From an uncultured Bacteroidaceae bacterium (lineage in GTDB: Bacteria > Bacteroidota > Bacteroidia > Bacteroidales > Bacteroidaceae): a stretch of DNA of 64,000 nt. Of this stretch, positions 58,001 to 64,000 are shown one piece after another. The stretch lies in assembly GCA_944320785.1 (NCBI GenBank), contig CALUIR010000008.1:1-64000 (forward strand), read 5' to 3'. Made by a program: the position numbers and the translations under genes. Numbering within the stretch: position 1 is the first letter of the stretch; each line of letters starts with the position of its first letter. The notes beneath the pieces were generated by a model that was not told the DNA's origin, did not search any database, and saw only the letters and a program-made list of their open reading frames with translations.

Positions 58001-59790
58001 ACACGTACACTTTGCTGAACCGACAGCCACTGACGGAATCCTATTATGAAGACCGCGACATACGCCCGTTCACCATGTATTATTACAAAGTGGCAGGCAT
58101 TTCAGACTTCAACAATTTCGGATCATTGTCTGATTCCGTCACGGGCATGGTTGCCTATCCGTTGGCAGAAGGATTTCCCAAAACATCACGCTACCAAGCA
58201 GAATCCTCCAGTTCCATCAACTTGGCGGATACGAACGGTGACGGTTTATTGGAAATCTTTTACGGAATGAACCGTGTGGAGCCCGATTCCATCGTAGGGC
58301 GCATCGTCGGCCTGACTTGCCATGGGAAAGAACTGCTGGATGGGAACTCCGAAAAAGTCTTGGGCATGGGCTGCTTGCCAACCAAAGTGTCTGCCATTCC
58401 TGCCATCGCTAACATTGAAGGCAATGGAAGCTACATCATTGCAATGCCCACTGACAACGATGATTTAAGCAAAAATGCAATCAGAATCTTTCAACCTCAG
58501 GACAACAACGATGACGGTTGGGCTGACTACAATTCGTTGAATATCCCGGTAAAAGGATACCACGGCATTGTATTGGACAATACAGACAACAGCCCCGACG
58601 GGACATTGGAACTGGTGAGCAAAGGCGGAGGAAACACGCCGGTGCGCATATTGTCCACAGATTTATCCGAGAAATATGCTTTTGGGGAAGGATACACTTA
58701 TTCATCGCCTGCCGTGGCAGACCTTGACAATGACGAGGACAAAGAAATCATTTTCTGCAACGACAATGCAGGCATATCCATCTACCATCACGATGGCACT
58801 TTGATGACTACATTGATGGCAGAAACGGACTTGTCCTCTTCCCCTGTCATTTGTGACTTGGACAACGATGGAGAAAAGGAAATCATTGTTTCACAAAAGC
58901 ACACACGGTCGAGCCATGTTTACGCCTTGAATTTAGATGGCACACAAGTGGAAGGATGGGGAACACAAACCATTCCTTACACCAGTGCTAACGGAAGCGG
59001 GTTGGACCACCGGCTCTCCGTAGGCGACATCAACGGCGATGGCAACTTGGAAGTTGTTGCCTTAGGACGCGGAGGCGTTTACGCTTGGAAAAACACCGGC
59101 GAACAAATCCTATACATAAAGCAAGAATACCTGTTCCTCAACAAAGAGTGGAAAACCAATATTGAAGTCGCTGTATTGGGTGATGTGGACGGAGACTCCA
59201 AAGCCGACATCCTATTCAAGGTGAACAATAAAATTTATGCTTACCGCTATGACGGCACTTTGATTCCCGGTTTCCCATTGACCGCCAACCGCCCCATAAG
59301 CAGGAACATTGCCATTCGGGACATTGATGCGGACGGATACAATGAAGTCATAGCCGTAGATGTGAACGCAGCCTGCTACGTATGGGACACTTTAGGGAAC
59401 GGAGGAGTTGTTGAATGGGGAAGCGAACGGGGAAACAGCCGCAACACGGGGGAATATGGCGTGGAATGCCGCCCGATGGTGGTTTCACATGACACGGCAT
59501 GGGACGGCGAAACGCCTTGCGGGAACCTGATTGTACGTTCGGGCAACCTGACCCTGAACGCTCACCAAGAAATGACGCTTTCACCGGGAAGCCGCATCAT
59601 CGTGTGCGATGGCGGCACGCTGACCATAGACGGTGCCACCGTTTCGCATGCCCACATTTGGGCAAGGGAAGGAAGCCATGTTTCCATCAAGAACGGAGGC
59701 ATCGTCCGATTGTCCGATTCAGGTGCTTTGAAAATCGAAAAAGGTGCTTCATTGGAGCAATCTAACGGAAGAATCATATTAGAAGAATAA
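55045..59790 (+). CDS. C25 (gingipain-family) cysteine peptidase with FG-GAP repeats
   Basis: The 1581-residue protein starts with the same leader as unit 3 (MKRTLFITIITLL), then a propeptide-like region (about 20-230) and a C25 catalytic domain (about 240-640). Catalytic candidates are His492 in VYHLDHSETTHMG and Cys531 in VFLSSGCHPARF, followed by GAVAFMSNTDVGWNSP as in gingipains. Ig-like modules follow (GTHRFTFKPRTSGMFYLTIT; an Fn3-like region near 970-1050). FG-GAP calcium-binding repeats at about 1225-1440 include DLDNDEDKEIIF, DLDNDGEKEIIV and DINGDGNLEVVA. The end is a glycine-rich beta-solenoid (LTIDGATVSHAHIWAREGSH), not the sorting-like tail of its neighbours. It is probably a secreted protease; specificity is unknown. 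Confidence 0.9.
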   Translation: MKRTLFITIITLLHLLPCWGQLEYELTVNEQDISYKEWKGYDIVRIWGENTTQEIGKPELPVLTRHFAIPAEASVTGLKIQASNERTLEGSYFLLPVQPPQVIGQSTNGFIEPDSTYWAAPVYPADTATIIADRMIHGYHVVSIAFHPFVYKPSLRELQLRDIAITLEYSMGGDASIDTSQPESQNRFLLSKAYVKSMVENPDDVEQYANASSMIPQKSSTNPNSGQSSLDISMNAIEELVPDYVLITNEELREAFQPLVDWRTKTGMPAVMETVETIGRDYAGSDLAEKIRNYLLEMKKRWNKNSLFVLLGGDSDIIPARLAYGDHEKEEGDPYYGADMYYVIDSVKWNFYGPDPFKIADQSKISSYIGRIPVRTKREAETFVTKLLSYERADNRNIDYSYFENSLIANAYLESPQTTSKAFMDDLVQFCKGRDNNYWYLFDHFNCTANDHAQVLDTILPHGAELCRENFLSALQSGMEGKQFHFVYHLDHSETTHMGASSKDKGQYIRNEDIDNMPDTDYPKVFLSSGCHPARFDKDCIAEHLLKKNHGGAVAFMSNTDVGWNSPNSEHVQLNTFLNMAFAPTADSKEQYSLGYIHTKVAFATYRPRLDYWRLHLLGDPATPIWTSKPRKLQVTWITDPPLWTGENEIAFKVENLPEGEPATICLMKGNEAYASKVIKGPGTHRFTFKPRTSGMFYLTITAHNFEPYEFVYPVTVGSNPNVQVHSLFINDDEERTWLVAGDTINAAVELTNNGNEPLTNVTATLSANSSYIHLVDSVLDFGNIAAKAHTELGKKFRFNIDKDASETRKNDFNAVCFFLHIKDEDGILNADTFHIDIHTQELVLGEQSVTKKDDGWSYLTVRLWNTGTATATGLKACLSSPRYACEDSLSAYPDIAPDNSAINERDFSYFESPLLPYLPTDTLILNVTNEYGKEWKFIFDPKKKGLPIGSDSLKTVTTESSIQVFWGKGSGNKRYAIFRSTSPNDTYTLLNRQPLTESYYEDRDIRPFTMYYYKVAGISDFNNFGSLSDSVTGMVAYPLAEGFPKTSRYQAESSSSINLADTNGDGLLEIFYGMNRVEPDSIVGRIVGLTCHGKELLDGNSEKVLGMGCLPTKVSAIPAIANIEGNGSYIIAMPTDNDDLSKNAIRIFQPQDNNDDGWADYNSLNIPVKGYHGIVLDNTDNSPDGTLELVSKGGGNTPVRILSTDLSEKYAFGEGYTYSSPAVADLDNDEDKEIIFCNDNAGISIYHHDGTLMTTLMAETDLSSSPVICDLDNDGEKEIIVSQKHTRSSHVYALNLDGTQVEGWGTQTIPYTSANGSGLDHRLSVGDINGDGNLEVVALGRGGVYAWKNTGEQILYIKQEYLFLNKEWKTNIEVAVLGDVDGDSKADILFKVNNKIYAYRYDGTLIPGFPLTANRPISRNIAIRDIDADGYNEVIAVDVNAACYVWDTLGNGGVVEWGSERGNSRNTGEYGVECRPMVVSHDTAWDGETPCGNLIVRSGNLTLNAHQEMTLSPGSRIIVCDGGTLTIDGATVSHAHIWAREGSHVSIKNGGIVRLSDSGALKIEKGASLEQSNGRIILEE

Positions 59791-59813
59791 AAAACTATCA
59801 AAATACAAAAACC

Positions 59814-60905
59814 ATGAAACGAAAACTTTTTACCATCATAATATCCTTGTTGTCCTGCACCTTTGCATGGGCCTCATTGAAGCTGGACATTGAGCTTGTG
59901 CCGGGAACACTGAAAGAAGAAATCAAAGAAAAATATGCGCCAGCGGTGGTGGACTTGCGGCTGACCGGCGATTTGGCGGACGAAGACTTCTACTACATCC
60001 GCGATTACATGACTTCACTGAAAAGGCTGGTGCTGAAAGAAACGAAAGTGGACACCATCCCGGAACGGGCTTTCTACGAACATCCGGCATTGGAGGAAAT
60101 ACACCTTCCCTTGGATCTGATATACATCGCGGAAGAAGCCTTCACCAACTGCCGCGCCCGCGTGTATGTGACGGGGAATTACCCGAATGAGCCGTTCAAC
60201 ATTGGAACAGAATTGGCCATAAGCGGCGACAACGAAAGGCTATACGTGGACAAAGATGGGCATGTTTATTCCGCAGATAAGAAAATATTGTATCGCGGCA
60301 ACCCCGATGACCATCACTGCGAATTGGAAGAAGGGCTGGAAATCATCGAGAAATACCAGTTCGCAAATTGTGGGTTCGCCTATGTGGTGTTGCCATCCAC
60401 CTTGAAAGAAATCAAAGACCACGCCTTTGAAAATGCATTTTGGGAACTAGCCACAGGAACATCTAACCACTATGGAAACTCCATGGTGGTCAGGGCAAAG
60501 GTTCCACCCCGTTTGGGGACAGGTGTTTTCAACTTTTACACAGGAGATTACGATAAACCATATTGCACATTGATTGTCCCTCCCGGCTGCACGGAGGCTT
60601 ACCAAAATGCCGACCCGCGATGGGAAGAAGCCTTTGAATCCATCGAAGAAGGGTATTACCCATACGATACTTCTTCCATCCATGCCGCCTCTGAGCAATC
60701 ATTGGAAATCCACACAAACAATGGCATAATGACCATCAACAATACCGGAACATGCCGCCTCTGCATCTATGACATTGCCGGGCGGTGCATCAAAAACTGC
60801 ATTGTGGAAAACAACATCACAATAGGAAACTTGCCTGCGGGCATGTATATCTACCGCTTGCAGGGAAGCGACATTGCGGAAAGCGGGAAATTTGTAATTG
60901 AATGA
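59814..60905 (+). CDS. Secreted BspA-like leucine-rich-repeat protein, unit 4
   Basis: The 363-residue protein has a related signal peptide (MKRKLFTIIISLLSCTFAWA). LRR features include VVDLRLTGDLADEDFYYIRD, TIPERAFYEHPALEEIHLPL and VVLPSTLKEIKDHAFENAF. It is closest to the second half of unit 2. The C-terminus TCRLCIYDIAGRCIKNCIVE and LPAGMYIYRLQG is the shared four-cysteine sorting-like domain. It follows the C25 gene after 23 bases, with a start region partly like the repeated junction. No enzymatic motif is visible; adhesion or host interaction is an inference from the family. Confidence 0.85.
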   Translation: MKRKLFTIIISLLSCTFAWASLKLDIELVPGTLKEEIKEKYAPAVVDLRLTGDLADEDFYYIRDYMTSLKRLVLKETKVDTIPERAFYEHPALEEIHLPLDLIYIAEEAFTNCRARVYVTGNYPNEPFNIGTELAISGDNERLYVDKDGHVYSADKKILYRGNPDDHHCELEEGLEIIEKYQFANCGFAYVVLPSTLKEIKDHAFENAFWELATGTSNHYGNSMVVRAKVPPRLGTGVFNFYTGDYDKPYCTLIVPPGCTEAYQNADPRWEEAFESIEEGYYPYDTSSIHAASEQSLEIHTNNGIMTINNTGTCRLCIYDIAGRCIKNCIVENNITIGNLPAGMYIYRLQGSDIAESGKFVIE

Positions 60906-60933
60906 TTCACCATAAAACAACATGCCATGAAAC
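60895..60933 (+). repeat. Conserved gene junction, copy 3 of 3
   Basis: The 39-bp core (end of unit 4, spacer and first codons of unit 5) is identical to the corresponding part of the junctions at 53894 and 55004. Confidence 0.9.
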
Positions 60934-62027
60934 AAACATTCACACAATTATTAATATGCTTGCTGCCCATCACCAGCATGCAAGCGCAACGTTTTTTGGA
61001 GATAGAAGCCATCCACGGCCAACTCTCTGAACAACTGACGGAAGAACAGAAAAAGGAAGTAGGCGTATTGACGCTGACTGGCGGTTTGGAGGATGCGGAT
61101 TTCTACTTCATGCGGGACTGCCTTCCCGCATTAGCCACCCTGCACATAGAAGAAGCGGACGCGGACACCATTCCCAGCCGTGCCTTCTACCAGAAGGAAA
61201 GTTTAAGGAACGTCTTCCTGCCCAAAACGGTGGAATATGTTTCAGAAGAAGCTTTCAACACAGGCAATGAAGTGATGGTGTACGTGACCGGCGCATATCC
61301 GGGGAAAGGGCTTCACTGCCTGACATCCGGCTGCAAGATGCAAGTGGCCGAAGGAAACACGGAAGTGTTTGTTTCGGCGACTGGCGACATCTACTCGAAA
61401 GACAAAAAGATTTTGCATGATTTCAACGATGATGTGCAAAACTTGGAACGGGCGCTTGAGAACAACCTTGAGATTATCGAAAGCTATGCTTTCAGCGGAT
61501 GGTACAGCGGATACCTGATATTCCCGTCCGGGTTGAAAGAAATCAAGAAGCATGCTTTCTATGATTGGAAATGGGTAGTTCCCGTAGGCAACCCACATTG
61601 GGACAATTACTTGATATTCAAAGGCTGGTTCCCTCCCGTTTTAGGCGAAGAAGCATTTGTGTTTGATGGCCGTGACGGCGGATGCTATTTAATGGTGCCT
61701 CTTGGCGCCGCAGAGGCTTACACCGATGCAGACCCGCAATGGACGGATTTCAACAATTTCTATGAAATGGTGGAAGGAGACCGACCGCCCAGTTCCATCC
61801 ATGCCACCTCTGAGCAACCATTTGAAATCCGCACAAACAATGGCACATTAACTGTGAAAAACGCCAAGACATGCCGCCTATGCATCTATGACATGGCCGG
61901 GCGATGCATCAAAGATTGCAAGGTGGAGAACCACATCACCATCGAAAATCTGCCTGCTGGCCTGTACATCTACCGCTTGCAGGGAAGCAGCATCACAGAA
62001 AGCGGGAAGTTTGTGACAAGGAATTGA
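60927..62027 (+). CDS. Secreted BspA-like leucine-rich-repeat protein, unit 5
   Basis: The 366-residue protein is the last of the array. It has a signal peptide (MKQTFTQLLICLLPITSMQA), LRR-type segments (VGVLTLTGGLEDADFYFMRD, IPSRAFYQKESLRNVFLPKT, IFPSGLKEIKKHAFYDW) and the tail TCRLCIYDMAGRCIKDCKVE with LPAGLYIYRLQG. It is more diverged from the others in the LRR part than in the tail. It ends five bases before a hairpin shared with the convergent gene at 62083-62439. Confidence 0.85.
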   Translation: MKQTFTQLLICLLPITSMQAQRFLEIEAIHGQLSEQLTEEQKKEVGVLTLTGGLEDADFYFMRDCLPALATLHIEEADADTIPSRAFYQKESLRNVFLPKTVEYVSEEAFNTGNEVMVYVTGAYPGKGLHCLTSGCKMQVAEGNTEVFVSATGDIYSKDKKILHDFNDDVQNLERALENNLEIIESYAFSGWYSGYLIFPSGLKEIKKHAFYDWKWVVPVGNPHWDNYLIFKGWFPPVLGEEAFVFDGRDGGCYLMVPLGAAEAYTDADPQWTDFNNFYEMVEGDRPPSSIHATSEQPFEIRTNNGTLTVKNAKTCRLCIYDMAGRCIKDCKVENHITIENLPAGLYIYRLQGSSITESGKFVTRN

Positions 62028-62031
62028 AAAA

Positions 62032-62067
62032 AAGCCCTGCCTTTTGCATATTGCAAAGGCGGGGCTT
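62032..62067 (-). terminator. Terminator between the LRR array and the trxA gene pair
   Basis: A 15-bp stem with a G-T pair (AGCCCTGCC...GGCGGGGCT, loop near atat) is followed by a T-run on the minus strand. It can also cap the plus-strand operon. Confidence 0.8.
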
Positions 62068-62082
62068 CTGCATCATGCCATG

Positions 62083-62439
62083 CTACTCCATGCCGCCTAC
62101 GGAGTTGGCATATTCCATCTCTCCCTGCACCACCCAAAGGATTTCTTCGGCAGTGAAAGTGCCAATGCCGTCTTTCTCCGCTTCACGAACCACATAGTCC
62201 ACAATCTTGTCGCGGTCAATATCGATGTAGCCTTCTTCATCCGGCGCAACATCCAAGCAACCGCTCGACACGTAATAATCAGATATCGTGTCCAAGAAAT
62301 AATACAATTCATCGTCCGAGAAACGATTTTTCAACTCTTGCGGCAAAAAGTTGCGGATGAACGCTATCGTCTTTTCATCGTCGCCGTCGTCCAACAAGAA
62401 ATCATCATCGAGTGCCATAGCCATCGTGTCGTTTTGCAT
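62083..62439 (-). CDS. Small acidic protein of unknown function
   Basis: The ATG at 62439 (MQNDTMAMALDDDFLLDDGD) gives 118 residues; upstream residues in frame lie within trxA and are non-coding. The protein is strongly acidic and helical: TIAFIRNFLPQELKNRFSDD, LYYFLDTISDYYVSSG and KIVDYVVREAEKDGIG. No signal peptide or membrane segment is present. I do not recognise a named family, though its place after trxA is likely conserved in relatives. It begins 13 bases after the trxA stop and ends at the terminator at 62032-62067. Confidence 0.75.
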   Translation of the reverse strand: MQNDTMAMALDDDFLLDDGDDEKTIAFIRNFLPQELKNRFSDDELYYFLDTISDYYVSSGCLDVAPDEEGYIDIDRDKIVDYVVREAEKDGIGTFTAEEILWVVQGEMEYANSVGGME

Positions 62440-62452
62440 GAAACACCTGTTG

Positions 62453-62773
62453 TCACTTCGCAAGAAAAGCCTCGAACTTTTCTTCCAGCTTGTTCTTGGG
62501 AACGGCACCCACATGTTTGTCCACTACTTCCCCGTTCTTGATGAACAGGATGGTGGGGATGTTGCGCACGCCATAACGAGAAGGCAACTCCGGGTTTTCG
62601 TCAATATCGCACTTGCCCACCAGCATTTGCCCTGCATACTTCTCTGCCAACTCCTCCACATAAGGGGCTATCTGCTTGCACGGGCCACACCATGGCGCCC
62701 AAAAATCCACCACTACACGCTCATTGCCTTTCAACAATTCCTCAAAATTAGCATCTTTAATTTCTGCTGCCAT
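62453..62773 (-). CDS. trxA: Thioredoxin
   Basis: The 106-residue protein has the thioredoxin fold with VVVDFWAPWCGPCKQIAPYV, where the CGPC redox pair is intact, and later VRNIPTILFIKNGEVVDKHVG with the conserved cis-proline. It reduces disulfides in the cytoplasm and serves ribonucleotide reductase and peroxidase systems. It is followed 13 bases later by the small acidic protein gene. Upstream, three copies of the promoter-like dispersed element separate it from dnaE. Confidence 0.97.
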   Translation of the reverse strand: MAAEIKDANFEELLKGNERVVVDFWAPWCGPCKQIAPYVEELAEKYAGQMLVGKCDIDENPELPSRYGVRNIPTILFIKNGEVVDKHVGAVPKNKLEEKFEAFLAK

Positions 62774-62807
62774 AACTTCGTATTTTATAGATTACCATTA
62801 ATGCGTG

Positions 62808-62870
62808 CAAATATAGCGAAAGGCAGCTGCAAAGACAAGCGGGAAACAAAGTTTTCGGCTTGATTTTGCC
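62808..62870 (-). promoter_or_regulatory. Promoter-like dispersed element upstream of trxA, proximal copy
   Basis: On the minus strand TATATTTG (62815-62808) is preceded by GCAGCTGCCTTTCGC and TTTCCCGCTTGTCTTT, matching the element before the methyltransferase gene. It lies 35 bases before the trxA ATG. Confidence 0.65.
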
Positions 62871-62894
62871 GGGCCGCATCCCATATTCGCAGGG

Positions 62895-63010
62895 CAAATA
62901 TACGCAAAGATGAGCGCAGAGGCAAATGAAAAATGAAATTTCCAAATTTGCCTCTGCCAAACGGCATCCTCTATCCGCATCAGCAAAGATGCTGAAAGGC
63001 GAACGCAAGG
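62895..63010 (-). repeat. Two further diverged copies of the promoter-like element
   Basis: On the minus strand the -7-like boxes are TATATTTG (62902-62895) and CATCTTTG (about 62990-62983), each preceded by a version of CCTTTCAG or TTTGCCTCTGCGCTC. They lie in the 237-base gap between dnaE and trxA. Whether they are active cannot be seen. Confidence 0.5.
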
Positions 63011-64000
63011 TCAATTAATCTTATAATCCAACTCCGGCTGCAACTTCAGAAAGGATATCAAATCTTTCTGCACAGACACCTTCAAGGAATGGGACATGAA
63101 ATCCACCGCCATCTGCCCGTCGATGTCCTTCACCTTGAAATACAAGTCTGAATTGCCCGGATGCGACTTCACCAACGAAGAAAGGTCCTGTATCAACTGC
63201 TCATCGAGCGCCGACAGGGATGCCATTATCGTCAGCTTCTCAACCGCCTTTTCCTTCACATCCGAAAGAAGCTCGATGGATGTCACCTTGTATTCGTATT
63301 CATCCTGCTTCCATTTCTTGGGCTGGCACTTCATCCGCAGGAACAGGAACATGCCCGGCACAAGAAAATTGCGCCATTCCACCCAATCGTTGCCAAAGAA
63401 AGGCAGTTCCTCCGAACCGGAAAAATCCTCGATACGGACAATCCCGAACGGGTTGCCTGTCTTCCCGTAGCCTTCCCGCACCTTGGTGACAATGCCACCT
63501 GCCGTCAAATCCTGGTTCATCCACGCTTGCTTATTGGCCAAATCGGCCATGTGAGCCGTGCAGACTTCCTCCAGCACAACCGCATATTCATCCAACGGGT
63601 GGGCGGAAAGGTAAATGCCCACCAAATCCCTCTCTTTGTTCAAACGCTCCAAATCGCTCCAAGGATTTGCCGGAAGAATCTCAGGCGTGGCAATCTCCAC
63701 CAAGTTGTCGCCGCCAAACAATGAATTTGCCGCTGAAGCCTTGTCCAACTGGTAACGGTTGCCGTAACGGACCAAGGTCTCAATGAAAGACTCTCCCTTC
63801 GCATTTTCGGCAAAATATTGCTCACGCCTCAACTCCTTGAAACTGTCGAAACCACCAGCCAAAGCCAGGTTTTCGATGTTTTTCTTGTTGCAAGCCGCCA
63901 GATTCACCCGCTGCACAAAATCAAAGATGTCCTTGTACAGCCCATGGGCTTTCCTTTCCTCGACAATAGCCTGCACAGCCGCTTCGCCAACCCCCTTGAT
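63011..64000 (-). CDS. dnaE: DNA polymerase III alpha subunit, C-terminal part
   Basis: The frame is open to the window edge (the last 24 bases encode IKGVGEAA in frame), so the N-terminal part lies outside. The roughly 330 visible residues cover the helix-hairpin-helix region (NIENLALAGGFDSFKELRRE), the WSDLERLNKERDLVGIYLSA-like linker with LSAHPLDEY, and an OB-fold domain (LTAGGIVTKVREGYGKTGN). The end is a small alpha/beta domain finishing LQPELDYKIN. This is the C-terminal half of DnaE-type replicative polymerases, including the regions that contact the beta clamp and tau. trxA lies downstream on the same strand. Confidence 0.95.
   Translation of the reverse strand: MKGVGEAAVQAIVEERKAHGLYKDIFDFVQRVNLAACNKKNIENLALAGGFDSFKELRREQYFAENAKGESFIETLVRYGNRYQLDKASAANSLFGGDNLVEIATPEILPANPWSDLERLNKERDLVGIYLSAHPLDEYAVVLEEVCTAHMADLANKQAWMNQDLTAGGIVTKVREGYGKTGNPFGIVRIEDFSGSEELPFFGNDWVEWRNFLVPGMFLFLRMKCQPKKWKQDEYEYKVTSIELLSDVKEKAVEKLTIMASLSALDEQLIQDLSSLVKSHPGNSDLYFKVKDIDGQMAVDFMSHSLKVSVQKDLISFLKLQPELDYKIN

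Overview
The window is a bacterial chromosome segment from the Bacteroidota, most likely order Bacteroidales. Support comes from gene families (split 5'-nucleotidase, DUF4954, NigD-like lipoprotein, RokA-type kinase), from promoters with the -7 motif TAnnTTTG and a -33 TTTG, and from several proteins with type IX secretion (T9SS)-like C-terminal sorting domains. Species is not assigned. Base composition is uneven by eye: infB, cvpA and sufB are AT-leaning, while sufS, hppA, gpmI and the DUF3109 gene are very GC-rich.

Left part (1-41.6 kb) is mostly core genome. It opens with the 3' end of a 2-oxoacid:ferredoxin oxidoreductase beta subunit, then a repeat-bearing spacer and a small membrane protein gene. 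Next is rimP-nusA-infB with a promoter and an attenuator-like hairpin, followed by cvpA and sufBCDS, hppA (membrane pyrophosphatase), gpmI and a cysteine-rich DUF3109 gene. On the minus strand come gyrB, rpsT and tRNA-Glu. recO is on the plus strand; the minus strand then carries hflX/DUF4954 and a three-gene envelope cluster (two halves of a 5'-nucleotidase and a GH3/beta-lactamase-fold fusion). A secreted four-module NPCBM-like protein, rplS, a ROK kinase, a CvfB-like S1 protein, an iron alcohol dehydrogenase, efp and rpmH follow. The last core block is a PASTA protein, a pseudouridine synthase, ddl, an acyltransferase and a NigD-like lipoprotein, probably one operon.

Right part (41.7-62.0 kb) is accessory. 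Two tandem PL1 pectate lyases carry one and three copies of a C-terminal module. Then comes a NgoMIV-like restriction-modification pair (predicted GCCGGC). An operon of seven secreted proteins follows: a tail-fibre-like protein with a canonical T9SS-type tail, five BspA-like leucine-rich-repeat proteins and a 1581-residue C25 (gingipain-family) peptidase with FG-GAP repeats. The LRR genes are mosaics sharing near-identical heads, intergenic junctions and a four-cysteine variant of the sorting domain. This array is the most unusual system in the window.

The right end returns to core genes on the minus strand: a small acidic protein, trxA and the 3' part of dnaE. A promoter-like element recurs upstream of hflX, of the restriction-modification genes and three times between dnaE and trxA, so it is dispersed rather than gene-specific.
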